Shown here: positions 27,387-37,403 of the stretch, piece by piece
Layout of the letters: every line of letters begins with the position of its first letter
How positions within the stretch are numbered: the first letter of the stretch is position 1
NCBI RefSeq assembly: GCF_937123705.1
Contig: NZ_CAKZKO010000143.1
Location: 1-46,809, forward strand
Direction of reading: 5' to 3'
DNA: 46,809 nucleotides
Source of the DNA: an uncultured Paraglaciecola sp.
GTDB lineage: Bacteria; Pseudomonadota; Gammaproteobacteria; Enterobacterales; Alteromonadaceae
Notes under the pieces: model-generated
Database searches by the model: none
Told to the model about the DNA's origin: nothing
The model's input: the letters and a program-made list of their open reading frames with translations, nothing else
Translations under genes and position numbers: made by a program

Positions 27387-29378
27387 TTATTCGTCGCTTG
27401 TCGTTGACGCTTCTTCAGCCGCAGGGCGCTTGGCACTTTGAGCCATGCGATACTCTGTAAAAGCGCGATATTCTTGTGGGCTTAAGGCATCATCTTTATT
27501 TTTATCAAATGCAGCCAATTGACCGGCTTCAAAAGCCCTGCGCAATGATCTAGGCATTTCATCAGGTGCCAAAGTGCCATTGAAATTGTCATCAAGTGCG
27601 CCGTAAAACTGTGCAATCTGGAAGTTCATTTCATCGTGGACAGGGTTTTGTGCCGTGCCATTCTCCCAGCGGAAATAGAATCCGCCATACAACATTTCGT
27701 CATGGGATTGCAGCCCCCATGGCACCTCACGTGCTGAGTCGGGGTTCGAAGGATTTGCAGCGCTGTTGTCATACACACTAGTATGCACCAATCGCGCTCC
27801 TGCGGGCACTTTTAGAGGCTTAGCCAGCGAATAGCTATGCTGCCAATTAAAATCATAGCGCGGTACATGTAGTAATGGCTCAATGGTGCCGTTAGGCAGA
27901 TGTATGTCAAATCGGGTTTCGATGCCTCGAAAGTGCGCGTGGGGGAACAGGCTATAAATAATGGCGGGTTGGTCAAACTCAAAATAGCCACGCTCTTCAT
28001 GACGAGCCTTTCCCGGAGGGATCTGCAAATCAAATCCCACTATCACTTGCTGACGAAGACGATAAGTGGGTACCTCATGATGAAAATACAACGCCACCTT
28101 TGATACGTCAGTCACCTCACGTCCATAAGCGGTGTAATGCATTTGCAAATGAATTTGCCCCCCTGCTTTGACCAATACGCCCGTTCCCTGTGGATAGACA
28201 TAAGACTCAGCTCCTGGTGCGTATCCCATTAGGTAATTGTTAAATACGGCATCCAAACGTTGATTGCCTGCGGGTATATCTTGTTCGCTGGTACCAATGA
28301 GTACATGGTGAACCACTTTAGTTTCGCCCGGCTGAATACTGACAGCCCGCACCCACACATCACGATCCAGTGGGTTGTTAATAGCGGGGAATTGATACTC
28401 AACAATACCAGTGGCAGGCACTGTAAACGCTGGCGATTCAACAATTAAATCTGGTTCGCCTAAGGGCCATACTTGGTTATCGAAGGGTTTTACGGCCAAT
28501 AATGGATCTTCGCCATCACCACGTGGCGAGCCCGCTTCTATCCAATGCACCAGTGTTTTACGTTCTTGTAACGTTAATCCTCGCGCATTGTGAATTTTGG
28601 GCAAACTGGTGTCGACTTCCCAAGGAGGCATGCGCCGAGTGCGAACGACTTCACGGATCATTGGCGAAAAGCCTTTTATCATTTCATAGCTAGTCATTGC
28701 CCAAGGACCTATGCCATTAGGTACATGACAGGCTACGCAACGTTCTTTTAGGATAGGGGCAATGGTATCTTTATAGCTGATTTGAGCATGTGTTTTTTGT
28801 TGTTCACGCTCTGGAAAGTTAATAATGCAGCCAAGCGCTTGGCGTTTGGGTTTGGGAACCGGTTTTCCAGCAACAACAGCGGCAAGGGCATCTGCAAGAT
28901 AGTGCTCTTTGGCATCACTGCGTTGTGTTTCATAACCCACACGATCATTCACAGGCCCTCGGTAAACCACGCGCCAGTCGCGGGTGTCGATCACTAATAC
29001 TTCACCGCTTCGGTCCAGTTGCAGCGCTTCTCCAATCAACTGTGTATCGTCAACCAAAATTGGAAAGTCGACAGCAAATTCAATGGCTTCTTGACGAATA
29101 CTCTTGTATGTATCCTGCAGGCTTGAATTGATGAGTTTGAACTCGACATCATCACCGAACTGCGCACGAATCTCTCGCAGGTCTGGCAACAGGTTACGTA
29201 CAATTGGACAACCGTTCATGGTCACCATAAGCACCACTGCCTTGGCATCTTTGTGATAATAAAGCTCATGGGCAGAATGATCTTGATCGAGCAAACGAAA
29301 ATTGTCGACCCGATCTGCCAAAGCAAACCCACTGGTAATGTACATAAAGAACAACACAGTCAAAGTCATCAGGCGCAT
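27387..29378 (-). CDS. Exported redoxin / cytochrome c / type II copper monooxygenase / EF-hand fusion
   Basis: A 663-residue periplasmic multidomain protein. A signal peptide (to ~21) is followed by a thioredoxin-like redoxin domain (~22-175) with one Cys, C57 in NGCPIV, where thioredoxins have CXXC. Next is a cytochrome-like segment with heme site CVACH (214-218) and a probable Met ligand in RRMPPW (M250). The PHM-like copper type II monooxygenase domain spans ~310-590 and shows the full copper ligand pattern: HH357-358, H414 in QMHY, H480/H482 in PHAHFRG, and M562 in HDEMLYGG. Two EF-hands follow (596-607 and 625-636). It probably hydroxylates a substrate with O2 using electrons from its own heme. 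The substrate is unknown. It stands alone, upstream of the VOC/DUF1428 pair. Confidence 0.85.
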   Translation of the reverse strand: MRLMTLTVLFFMYITSGFALADRVDNFRLLDQDHSAHELYYHKDAKAVVLMVTMNGCPIVRNLLPDLREIRAQFGDDVEFKLINSSLQDTYKSIRQEAIEFAVDFPILVDDTQLIGEALQLDRSGEVLVIDTRDWRVVYRGPVNDRVGYETQRSDAKEHYLADALAAVVAGKPVPKPKRQALGCIINFPEREQQKTHAQISYKDTIAPILKERCVACHVPNGIGPWAMTSYEMIKGFSPMIREVVRTRRMPPWEVDTSLPKIHNARGLTLQERKTLVHWIEAGSPRGDGEDPLLAVKPFDNQVWPLGEPDLIVESPAFTVPATGIVEYQFPAINNPLDRDVWVRAVSIQPGETKVVHHVLIGTSEQDIPAGNQRLDAVFNNYLMGYAPGAESYVYPQGTGVLVKAGGQIHLQMHYTAYGREVTDVSKVALYFHHEVPTYRLRQQVIVGFDLQIPPGKARHEERGYFEFDQPAIIYSLFPHAHFRGIETRFDIHLPNGTIEPLLHVPRYDFNWQHSYSLAKPLKVPAGARLVHTSVYDNSAANPSNPDSAREVPWGLQSHDEMLYGGFYFRWENGTAQNPVHDEMNFQIAQFYGALDDNFNGTLAPDEMPRSLRRAFEAGQLAAFDKNKDDALSPQEYRAFTEYRMAQSAKRPAAEEASTTSDE

Positions 29379-29535
29379 CTAAAATTCCTAGAGAAATTAT
29401 TTATCTGCGCAAAGAATAGACGATCCAGCTACTCGACTCAATACACCGATTTATTATTTCTGAATCCATACCCTAAAATGCTAGGTTTCATTTAAGTAAC
29501 TGTATCTGAATGAAAAAACAGTCTGAGTATTGGTT

Positions 29536-31971
29536 TTAAATCTGCTGTAACCTTTGGGCTATTTCTGGGGCGATTAGGCCTATTACATCGGTTTTTAGTT
29601 CAACACTCTGCTCGGTGTGGCGTAGTTGGCCATTGTCATCTGCATCTATTAAGTGACTTTCTTTCAAGGCATTGATAAAGGTGGATAGCACTTTTTTGTC
29701 GAAAAACTCTGGCGAGCTGATGCCATGTAGTGCGGCTAACCTTTCGGCAAACTGGGCGCTTTTTTGTTCAAGCTCATTGCGGCTGACTTGCTCTTGTTTT
29801 GATAACAAGGTGAGCACTAGGGCATATCGATGTAGGGTTTCTTGAATACTGCGATTCAGTAGCCAAGCGGAATAAAATGCAGGGCTGTTGGCCGATGGTG
29901 GTTGAATGTTGTTTTTACTGGTTTCGAGTAATCCCATCTCTAACATTTTGGTGATTAAAGACTCTGTATATTCAGCGGCTTGTTCTGCGCTCATATACAT
30001 AAACAATTCACGTTTTAATAAGGGATAAAGTTTAGCGACCAAATGCAATATTTGCTGTTTTGTTGAGCCTTTATGGACGAACACTATAGCTGCTATTAGG
30101 CCGGGTAGAGCAAATAAGTGCAGAATATTATTGCGGTAGTAAGTAAGCGCCACTGCACTTTGATTTTTGAGTGAAATAATCTTGCCAAAACTGTCTTCAG
30201 AGACATTAAATTTATTGAGTCTGAGGGTGTTTTCGAGAAGTTTTTTACCGGATATATTAGGTAGCGTGGCAAGCTCGCTGTACGGGGTGTCTCGTAGCAA
30301 TTCTAGAAAATGATCAATAGCTTGTTCAAGTTCAGATTGAGTCATTGCATGTTTTTTGGCTGACAATAAACACATGGCGCAAATTGCCATACCACTTACT
30401 GCTGCGGCTTGGTTTATTCGACTCATCACGTCTGTTGCAAGGGTGTTTACAACCGGTGTCAGCCATTGTGGCTTTTTATCGCTATTGTTGTCTTGCTCAT
30501 CTCGCCAATTGGGTTGTTGTTGATCCAAAAAATTGGTTAAGTTGATGGGCTCACCAAAATTCAAAAAGCCGTAGCCATAATTTTTAAGTTTTTTAATCGC
30601 CGAGAAAATCTGAAAGAAGGACTCTTTTTTCTTACCTGTACCATTTAGTTCTTTGAGGTAACTGGAAACTTCCATTACGTGTTCGTAACCAATATAAACC
30701 GGCACTATGCTCACAGGGCGATTAATGCCTTTGACTAATGCCTGTAATGTCATGGCTAACATACCGGTTTTAGGTGGTAATAAACGTCCGGTTCGGCTGC
30801 GGCCACCTTCTGGGAAATATTTTACCGAATAACCTTTATTAAATAACAATTCTAAGTATTCACGAAATACCGAGGTATAAAGTTTGTTGCCAGCAAAACT
30901 GCGGCGTAAATAAAACGCGCCTGCTTTACGTAAAATGCCCCCCACAGGGCGAAAATTAAGGTTAATGCCTGCGGCTATATGGGGAGTCACTAGTCCTTCG
31001 TGATAAATCACGTAGGTGAGTAATAAATAATCCATGTGGCTACGGTGGCAAGGCACATAGATAATTTCGTGACCATTTTGTGCTAATGCTCTGACCTTGT
31101 CTGCATGTCTAATTTCGAGGCCGTTATACACTTTATTCCACACTTTGGTGAGCATTTTTTCGGCTATTCTGATCAGCCCTGGGCGATAATCTGCGGCTAT
31201 TTCATCAACATACTTTTTTGCTCGTTGTTTGGCTTGTTGATGAGTTAATTGTTTACTTCTCGCCTCTTCAATAATGCTTTTTCGTACAGACTTTGCTCCC
31301 AAAACGCCATTGTACAATTGATGGCGTTCCAGAATATTTGGACCAGTGAGTGTTTGTTGGCGACGATAAAAGTGCGTGCCTGCAACCCGAATGAGTTTAT
31401 GGGCGATCTCTTCATCACTGCCTTTTAAATCGATCATCTTGCGTGAAGATACCGCTTTGCTGTAACACACAAAATTGTCTCTGCCTAAAAACAGCACAAT
31501 AAAAAACTTACGCAACCAGCTAGGTGACACCTGATTGGCGATGATGTCTGACCAACCCGAAGAGTTTTTGTTGGGCGATCTGCCCCAAAGTATAGAAACG
31601 GGCACAATTTGAATATCTAGGTCGGGGTTTTCTCGGTGTAAACTAAAGAGTTTTGCTGCATCCTCTTGTATCGAAGTGCTTTTGATTTTGCTGCTTAGCA
31701 CCGAGCGAGGTTTTTGTAAAAACAAACACGAAGAATGCCGCTGGCCATCAAAGGTTAAGTTAAGTGTAGGCTTAGGCAAGCCCAAAGAGACTGCAGACAT
31801 TTTAAGGACTATTTGATCTGTCACCGAACGAGTACGTAACAAATATACAATAGGGCGGGTTTTGTCTATGCCCAGCTCAGACTCAAGATCGCTTGGGATG
31901 CTATTTACTTTTACCAACCATTTTAGCGGTACCGTCACCATTGCTAATCGCAATTTATGCAGCCACAACAT
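29536..31971 (-). CDS. plsB: Glycerol-3-phosphate 1-O-acyltransferase PlsB
   Basis: An inner-membrane enzyme adding the first acyl chain to glycerol 3-phosphate in phospholipid synthesis. The 811 residues match E. coli PlsB (807). The acyltransferase motif HX4D is H309-D314 (CHRSHMDYLL), and the glycerol-phosphate binding motif FPEGGRSRTGR follows at about residue 395. It is divergent from lexA across 180 bases. In E. coli plsB is also divergent from dgkA-lexA; here dgkA is missing between them. No sign of truncation. Confidence 0.97.
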   Translation of the reverse strand: MLWLHKLRLAMVTVPLKWLVKVNSIPSDLESELGIDKTRPIVYLLRTRSVTDQIVLKMSAVSLGLPKPTLNLTFDGQRHSSCLFLQKPRSVLSSKIKSTSIQEDAAKLFSLHRENPDLDIQIVPVSILWGRSPNKNSSGWSDIIANQVSPSWLRKFFIVLFLGRDNFVCYSKAVSSRKMIDLKGSDEEIAHKLIRVAGTHFYRRQQTLTGPNILERHQLYNGVLGAKSVRKSIIEEARSKQLTHQQAKQRAKKYVDEIAADYRPGLIRIAEKMLTKVWNKVYNGLEIRHADKVRALAQNGHEIIYVPCHRSHMDYLLLTYVIYHEGLVTPHIAAGINLNFRPVGGILRKAGAFYLRRSFAGNKLYTSVFREYLELLFNKGYSVKYFPEGGRSRTGRLLPPKTGMLAMTLQALVKGINRPVSIVPVYIGYEHVMEVSSYLKELNGTGKKKESFFQIFSAIKKLKNYGYGFLNFGEPINLTNFLDQQQPNWRDEQDNNSDKKPQWLTPVVNTLATDVMSRINQAAAVSGMAICAMCLLSAKKHAMTQSELEQAIDHFLELLRDTPYSELATLPNISGKKLLENTLRLNKFNVSEDSFGKIISLKNQSAVALTYYRNNILHLFALPGLIAAIVFVHKGSTKQQILHLVAKLYPLLKRELFMYMSAEQAAEYTESLITKMLEMGLLETSKNNIQPPSANSPAFYSAWLLNRSIQETLHRYALVLTLLSKQEQVSRNELEQKSAQFAERLAALHGISSPEFFDKKVLSTFINALKESHLIDADDNGQLRHTEQSVELKTDVIGLIAPEIAQRLQQI

Positions 31972-32109
31972 ACTTTTTTGCTCTCAAAAATTAAAACGCG
32001 CGAAGGATACCACAGAGATCCAATACCGTTTACTGTTGATAGAGGTTATTGCACTTACCTATATTAAGTTGCTCTTGGCAGCTAAAACAAATTTGAGATT
32101 TAGTTATAA

Positions 32110-32125
32110 CTGTATATACTCACAC
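32110..32125 (+). promoter_or_regulatory. SOS (LexA) box 1
   Basis: CTGTATATACTCACAC resembles the gammaproteobacterial LexA box CTGT-(AT)4-ACAG, with an intact left half and a degenerate right end. It lies 42 bases before the lexA start, beside a better second box, as in autoregulated lexA promoters. Confidence 0.7.
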
Positions 32126-32128
32126 CAA

Positions 32129-32144
32129 CTGTATAGAAAAACAG
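32129..32144 (+). promoter_or_regulatory. SOS (LexA) box 2
   Basis: CTGT-ATAGAAAA-ACAG has perfect LexA-box ends with the standard 8-base spacing and ends 7 bases before the lexA ATG. It would let LexA repress its own synthesis and be relieved during the SOS response. Confidence 0.88.
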
Positions 32145-32151
32145 GCTGTTT

Positions 32152-32775
32152 ATGCGTCCACTAACTGCACGACAAGAAGAAGTATTACAACTCATTAAAG
32201 ATACTATGTTGAACACAGGTATGCCTCCCACTCGGGCCGAAATTGCCCGAGAATTAGGTTTTAAATCTGCTAATGCTGCAGAAGAGCATTTAAAGGCGTT
32301 AGCCCGTAAAGGGGTCATTGAAATTTTACCCGGCACTTCCCGTGGTATTAAATTAAACGCTTCCCTTGAAGATCAACTCGAAGAACAAGGGTTACCTTTG
32401 ATTGGCCAAGTAGCCGCAGGTGAACCTATTCTGGCTCAAGAGCATATAGAGGGGCATTATCAAGTGGACCCTAGCTTGTTTAAACCCAGTGCTGATTTCT
32501 TGCTTAGGGTAAATGGTATGAGCATGAAAGATATCGGTATTTTGGACGGAGACCTGTTGGCGGTGCATCGCACCACTGATGTACACAACGGTCAGGTTGT
32601 TGTTGCTAGGGTAGATGAAGATGTCACGGTAAAGCGACTCGAGAAAAAAGGCAGGCAGGTGTTATTGCATGCTGAGAACGAAGAGTATTCTCCCATTAAA
32701 GTCGATCTTGCGACCCAACCATTTAATATTGAAGGCATTGCTGTGGGCGTTATTCGTAATGCCGATTGGATGTAG
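32152..32775 (+). CDS. lexA: LexA repressor
   Basis: Represses SOS genes and cleaves itself when stimulated by RecA bound to single-stranded DNA. The 207 residues match the family. The winged helix DNA-binding domain covers residues 1-69 ([17 protein letters not shown] start). The cleavage site is A89-G90 (QVAAGEP), and the catalytic dyad is S124 (GMSMKD) and K161. Two SOS boxes lie directly upstream and a strong terminator follows the stop, so it is a single-gene autoregulated unit. Confidence 0.98.
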   Translation: MRPLTARQEEVLQLIKDTMLNTGMPPTRAEIARELGFKSANAAEEHLKALARKGVIEILPGTSRGIKLNASLEDQLEEQGLPLIGQVAAGEPILAQEHIEGHYQVDPSLFKPSADFLLRVNGMSMKDIGILDGDLLAVHRTTDVHNGQVVVARVDEDVTVKRLEKKGRQVLLHAENEEYSPIKVDLATQPFNIEGIAVGVIRNADWM

Positions 32776-32790
32776 TTTTATTTTATATGT

Positions 32791-32820
32791 GGCGCACAAT
32801 TTATGGTTGTGCGCCTTCTT
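32791..32820 (+). terminator. lexA rho-independent terminator
   Basis: A perfect 9-bp stem GGCGCACAA (32791-32799) and TTGTGCGCC (32807-32815) with a 7-base loop is followed by TTCTT. It lies 16 bases after the lexA stop. Confidence 0.88.
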
Positions 32821-33108
32821 CATGCCTTATCCGTTTCTTATATTTTTCTTCAATTAATCGTTGTTTTCGTTCATATCTCATTGATATTTGAAAATAAACA
32901 GCTCAAAGTGTATAAAAAGTAGCCTGTTGTCGTTAAGTTAAACAAAAAAGCTAGACTAGATGCTACTAAATGAGCGAGCATTAACATCCCAGTAGTAAAA
33001 TTAATAATAAATTAACTAAATTTTAACTTTGATGGTTGTGAATACTGTCTTGGTAATTTATGTTTCAGTGAATAATAAGAAATACGTTTGACGTATACGA
33101 GGTGCCAT
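32821..33108 (+). promoter_or_regulatory. Non-coding stretch carrying the presumed cox operon promoter
   Basis: No gene is supported between the lexA terminator and coxB. A sigma70-like pair, TTGTGA (33036-33041) and TATGTT (33059-33064) with exactly 17 bases between, lies 45 bases before the coxB start and is the best promoter candidate. The rest is AT-rich with no clear operator. Confidence 0.4.
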
Positions 33109-34263
33109 GTGAAGAGAATTTTGTTTAAGGCTGGAGCCATGTTATCTGCATTGATGACAGCGCCGGTATTTGCTGAAACGAAGCATCAAATTGAGCAATA
33201 CCAATTAAACATGACTAAAGGCGTGACTGACATCAGTGCTGGTGTTTACGACATGCATATGTTGATGTTTATTATTTGCGTAGTGATAGGTGCAGGTGTG
33301 TTTATCGCGATGTTTATCTCTATGTATTTTCATCGAAAGTCTAGAGGAGTTAAACCTGCCAATTTCCACGAGCATGTGGGGGTTGAGATTGCTTGGACTG
33401 TTATTCCTTTTATTATTTTGATTGTTATGGCAATACCTGCCATGAATTTGTTAATCGATATGGAAGATGCGAGTGAACCCGATGTAACCGTATTGGTGAC
33501 CGGTTCGCAGTGGAAGTGGCACTACAAATATATGGATAATGACATTGAATATTATTCAAAAATGGCCACACAAGCGGAGCAAATTTCTGGAAAGTTACCT
33601 AAAGGTGAAAACTACTTACTAGAAGTTGACCGCCCTTTAGTTATTCCTACGGGCAAAAAAGTACGTTTCCTAATTACCTCTGATGATGTTATCCATGCTT
33701 GGTGGGTACCAGACTTTGCAGTAAAACAAGATGCTAACCCAGGCTTTATTAATGATGCTTGGACTATGGTCAATGAGCCAGGTGTGTATCGTGGTCAATG
33801 TGCTGAGCTATGCGGAAAAGATCATGGGTTTATGCCTGTTGTTGTGATTGCAAAAGCGCCTGCTGACTACGCTAAGTGGATTGCAGAACAAGAAGCCATT
33901 CAGCAAAAAGCCAAGGCAGAAGAACAAAGATTGCTGGCGATGAACATGACTATGGACGAAGCAATGAGTCTGGGCGAAAAAGTTTACAATGCTAATTGCG
34001 CAGCTTGCCATATGCCAAACGGTGAAGGCTTACAGGGTGTGTTCCCTGCTCTAAAAGGCAGTCAAATTGCAACAGCCGACCAGCCTAAACACATAGATGT
34101 AATAATCAATGGTGTAGCAGGCACGGCCATGCAAGCTTACGCAAAACAATTAACAATGTCTGAAATTGCTGCAGTGGTGACCTATGAGCGTAATGCGTGG
34201 GGTAACAATACTGGCGACTTAGTACAAGCCAAAGACATCAATTCAGCCATTAACGGACAATAG
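33109..34263 (+). CDS. coxB: Cytochrome c oxidase subunit II with fused cytochrome c domain
   Basis: Accepts electrons into the aa3-type oxidase. I set the start at the GTG at 33109 (384 residues) because GAGG lies 7 bases before it and it gives a clean signal peptide ending VFA; a TTG at 33088 lacks these. Two transmembrane helices (about 50-74 and 92-117) are followed by the cupredoxin domain with the CuA ligands H196, C231, C235, H239 and M242. The C-terminal heme c site CAACH (297-301) makes it a caa3-like form with its own cytochrome domain. It is the first gene of the cox operon, with coxA 12 bases downstream. Confidence 0.95.
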   Translation: MKRILFKAGAMLSALMTAPVFAETKHQIEQYQLNMTKGVTDISAGVYDMHMLMFIICVVIGAGVFIAMFISMYFHRKSRGVKPANFHEHVGVEIAWTVIPFIILIVMAIPAMNLLIDMEDASEPDVTVLVTGSQWKWHYKYMDNDIEYYSKMATQAEQISGKLPKGENYLLEVDRPLVIPTGKKVRFLITSDDVIHAWWVPDFAVKQDANPGFINDAWTMVNEPGVYRGQCAELCGKDHGFMPVVVIAKAPADYAKWIAEQEAIQQKAKAEEQRLLAMNMTMDEAMSLGEKVYNANCAACHMPNGEGLQGVFPALKGSQIATADQPKHIDVIINGVAGTAMQAYAKQLTMSEIAAVVTYERNAWGNNTGDLVQAKDINSAINGQ

Positions 34264-34275
34264 GAGTAGGTGACC

Positions 34276-35868
34276 ATGACAGAAACCACTATCGATACGC
34301 ATCATGATGATCACCACGAGCATCATATTCCAACGGGTATAAAACGTTGGCTTTATACCACTAACCATAAAGATATAGGTACCCTATATCTATGGTTTGC
34401 TTTTATTATGTTTTTAACTGGCGGTGCCATGGCTATGGTGATCCGCGCTGAATTATTTCAGCCGGGACTACAAATAGTCGATCCTCACTTCTTTAATCAA
34501 ATGACCACAGTGCATGGCTTGATCATGGTATTTGGTGCGGTTATGCCAGCCTTTACGGGCTTGGCTAACTGGTTAGTGCCTATGATGATAGGTGCGCCAG
34601 ATATGGCCTTGCCTAGAATGAATAACTGGAGCTTTTGGATTTTACCTTTTGCTTTTGCGATTCTTTTATCTTCGCTACTGATGGAAGGTGGCGGCCCAGC
34701 CTTTGGTTGGACTTTCTATGCCCCGCTTTCTACCACATACAGTAACGACGGCACCGCACTATTTGTATTTGCTGTTCATATTATGGGTGCTTCATCTATC
34801 ATGGGTGCGATTAACGTGATAGTGACCATTTTCAATATGCGTGCACCGGGCATGACCTGGATGAAAATGCCATTATTTGTATGGACTTGGTTAATTACAG
34901 CGTTTTTGTTAATTGCCGTTATGCCAGTGCTGGCAGGTGCGGTGACTATGGTATTAACCGATAAATTCTTTGGTACCACTTTCTTTGATGCCGCCGGTGG
35001 TGGCGACCCGGTAATGTTCCAGCATATTTTCTGGTTCTTCGGGCATCCAGAGGTGTACATCATGATTTTGCCAGCCTTTGGTATTATCTCGCAAATTGTA
35101 CCTACCTTCGCACGTAAGCCGTTGTTTGGTTATGCTTCTATGGTTTACGCCACAGCTTCTATTGCCTTGTTGTCGTTTATCGTTTGGGCGCACCATATGT
35201 TTACAACGGGTATGCCGGTCGCGGCAGAGCTGTTCTTTATGTTTGCCACTATGCTGATATCCGTTCCCACTGGGGTAAAAGTGTTTAACTGGGTAGCCAC
35301 TATGTGGCGCGGCTCTATGACGTTTGAAGTGCCCATGTTATTTGCTCTGGCCTTTATTGTGTTATTCACCATTGGTGGGTTGTCAGGCTTGATGTTGGCC
35401 ATAGTGCCGGTAGATTTCCAATACCACGACACCTATTTTGTGGTTGCACACTTCCACTATGTTTTAGTAACAGGGGCGATCTTCTCCATTATGGCGGCAG
35501 TATATTACTGGTTACCTAAATGGACCGGAAAGATGTTCCATATTGGCTTAGCAAAATGGCATTTCTGGTGTTCATTAGTGTCGGTCAACGTATTGTTCTT
35601 CCCTATGCACTTCGTTGGTTTAGCGGGTATGCCACGTCGTATTCCAGATTACGCTTTGCAATTTGCTGATTTTAATAAATGGATCAGTATTGGAGGCTTT
35701 GCATTTGGTTTATCGCAGTTGATTTTCTTGGCTCTATTAATCAAAGCCTGTAAGAAACAAGGTGAACCGGTTTCTGACCAAGTATGGGAAGGAGCCGAAG
35801 GTTTAGAATGGGAAATCCCATCACCTGCGCCGTACCATAGTTTTGAAACACCTCCTGAGGTTAAGTAA
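34276..35868 (+). CDS. coxA: Cytochrome c oxidase subunit I
   Basis: The catalytic heme-copper subunit that reduces O2 to water and pumps protons. The ATG at 34276 has AGGAG at a fitting distance and gives 530 residues; a GTG two codons earlier sits too close to the ribosome site. About 12 transmembrane helices are present. [14 protein letters not shown] carries the cross-linked His-Tyr pair and the A1-type glutamate. HH near [10 protein letters not shown] and the paired histidines in [10 protein letters not shown] are the heme and CuB ligands. It lies between subunit II and the CuB assembly factor Cox11. Confidence 0.98.
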   Translation: MTETTIDTHHDDHHEHHIPTGIKRWLYTTNHKDIGTLYLWFAFIMFLTGGAMAMVIRAELFQPGLQIVDPHFFNQMTTVHGLIMVFGAVMPAFTGLANWLVPMMIGAPDMALPRMNNWSFWILPFAFAILLSSLLMEGGGPAFGWTFYAPLSTTYSNDGTALFVFAVHIMGASSIMGAINVIVTIFNMRAPGMTWMKMPLFVWTWLITAFLLIAVMPVLAGAVTMVLTDKFFGTTFFDAAGGGDPVMFQHIFWFFGHPEVYIMILPAFGIISQIVPTFARKPLFGYASMVYATASIALLSFIVWAHHMFTTGMPVAAELFFMFATMLISVPTGVKVFNWVATMWRGSMTFEVPMLFALAFIVLFTIGGLSGLMLAIVPVDFQYHDTYFVVAHFHYVLVTGAIFSIMAAVYYWLPKWTGKMFHIGLAKWHFWCSLVSVNVLFFPMHFVGLAGMPRRIPDYALQFADFNKWISIGGFAFGLSQLIFLALLIKACKKQGEPVSDQVWEGAEGLEWEIPSPAPYHSFETPPEVK

Positions 35869-35878
35869 AAGCTAGACC

Positions 35879-36436
35879 ATGGAAAATTCGAAGGTAGAAA
35901 ACAAAAACAACAAAATGGTGGCTAAGTTATTAGTCATCGTTGTTGCTATGTTTGGATTCGGCTTTGCCTTAGTACCGCTTTATGACGTGCTTTGTGATGC
36001 ATTAGGTATTAATGGGAAGACCGCCGATACTGCGGCTGTTTATCAAACCGTTGAAGTAGATGAAAGCCGTTTAGTAACGGTGGACTTTATTACTCGAATT
36101 AATACCGGTATGCCTTGGGAGTTTAGAGCCGAAACGCGCCGAGTCAAAGTGCATCCTGGGCAGCTTGAGCAAGTTAATTTTTATGTGAAAAATCCAGCCA
36201 AAACCGCAATTGTGGGTCAAGCTGTGCCATCAGTATCCCCTGGCCCAGCGGCGTTATATATGAACAAAACCGAATGTTTTTGTTTTGAACAACAAAAACT
36301 ACTAGCGGGAGAAGAGGTGTTGATGCCAATGAAGTTTTATGTCGACCCACAACTACCTAAAGATATTACTTATTTTACTGTGCAATATACTCTTTACAAC
36401 GTCACCGCATCGTCTGATGTAGTGGCCATGAATTGA
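35879..36436 (+). CDS. ctaG: Cytochrome c oxidase assembly protein CtaG/Cox11
   Basis: A 185-residue copper chaperone that delivers copper to the CuB site of subunit I. One N-terminal membrane helix (about 12-34, LLVIVVAMFGFGFALVPLYD) is followed by a periplasmic immunoglobulin-like domain. The copper-binding motif C-x-C is seen in TECFCFEQQ. The subunit I gene ends 10 bases upstream. Its end overlaps the open frame of subunit III, but the real start of coxC lies 17 bases after its stop. Confidence 0.95.
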   Translation: MENSKVENKNNKMVAKLLVIVVAMFGFGFALVPLYDVLCDALGINGKTADTAAVYQTVEVDESRLVTVDFITRINTGMPWEFRAETRRVKVHPGQLEQVNFYVKNPAKTAIVGQAVPSVSPGPAALYMNKTECFCFEQQKLLAGEEVLMPMKFYVDPQLPKDITYFTVQYTLYNVTASSDVVAMN

Positions 36437-36453
36437 GAATAGAGGAGAACACA

Positions 36454-37335
36454 ATGTCAGAAAAAGAATACGAAAAATACTATGTTCCCGCAGAGAGCCC
36501 TTGGCCATTTGTAGGAGCTGTTGCGCTATTTTTATTAGCCGTTGGAGCAGGTAATTTTGTTATTGAAAGCACCCGAGATAAGGAAGGTTACGGCTCTTAT
36601 ATTTTAATAGCAGGCTTTGTGGTGTTATTTGTGATGTTATTTGGTTGGTTTAAAGACCAAATAGAAGAGTCAATGAGCGGCATGTACAGCACGCAACTAG
36701 GGCGTTCTTATCGTCAAGGTATGTCATGGTTTATATTTTCTGAGGTGATGTTCTTTGGGGCTTTCTTTGGGGCATTATTTTATGCAAGATTTATTTCTGT
36801 CCCTTGGTTAGGTGGTGCGTCAAACAATGATATGACAGGCGAAATTTTATGGCCAGCATTCGAAGCTATCTGGCCTTTGGTTGAAACACCTGGGGGCACA
36901 ACTACAGAAGCGATGCCTTGGACTGGATTACCCCTCATTAACACCGTTTTATTACTGACCTCATCGGTTACTTGTCACTTCGCCCATGTCGCTCTTGAGC
37001 AAGAAAATCGCGGAAAACTCAAGTTAATGCTTGGTTTGACTGTGTTATTGGGCGCAATCTTTATGGTGATGCAGGTTGAAGAATATATCCATGCATATAC
37101 AGAAATGAATTTAACCTTAGAGTCAGGCGTTTACGGTAATACCTTCTTTCTTCTAACGGGGTTTCACGGATTCCATGTAACTTTAGGTGCAATTATTTTA
37201 TTCATCATGTTACTTAGAATTATGAAAGGGCATTTTACTCCAGACAATCATTTTGCCTTTATGGCCGCAAGTTGGTATTGGCATTTTGTAGATGTGGTGT
37301 GGGTTATCTTATTTGCCGTTGTATATATCTTTTAG
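36454..37335 (+). CDS. coxC: Cytochrome c oxidase subunit III
   Basis: The seven-helix-type membrane subunit of the aa3 oxidase that stabilises subunit I and helps proton uptake. The start is set at the ATG at 36454 (293 residues), preceded by GAGGAG; a TTG at 36433 would overlap the cox11 stop. Family motifs include GHF..HFAFMAASWYWHFVDVV near the C-terminus and FHGFHVTLGAI. A strong hairpin terminator follows. A short insert (GGTTTEAMPWTG) lies between helices. Confidence 0.95.
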   Translation: MSEKEYEKYYVPAESPWPFVGAVALFLLAVGAGNFVIESTRDKEGYGSYILIAGFVVLFVMLFGWFKDQIEESMSGMYSTQLGRSYRQGMSWFIFSEVMFFGAFFGALFYARFISVPWLGGASNNDMTGEILWPAFEAIWPLVETPGGTTTEAMPWTGLPLINTVLLLTSSVTCHFAHVALEQENRGKLKLMLGLTVLLGAIFMVMQVEEYIHAYTEMNLTLESGVYGNTFFLLTGFHGFHVTLGAIILFIMLLRIMKGHFTPDNHFAFMAASWYWHFVDVVWVILFAVVYIF

Positions 37336-37355
37336 CTAGGTATTAAATGAGCAAT

Positions 37356-37382
37356 AAAAGCCGCTGAATTGCAGCGGCTTTT
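37356..37382. terminator. Bidirectional terminator between coxC and DUF2909
   Basis: A stem GCCGCTG / CAGCGGC (37360-37366 and 37372-37378) with a 5-base loop is flanked by AAAA on the left and TTTT on the right, followed by TTTTT after four bases. It can stop coxC transcripts on plus and DUF2909 transcripts on minus. Confidence 0.9.
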
Positions 37383-37403
37383 GTATTTTTGTTGTGATGG
37401 CGA

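Noticed and set aside
33088..33108. Upstream TTG start of coxB
   Set aside because: It has no ribosome site, and the GTG at 33109 has GAGG and gives a cleaner signal peptide.
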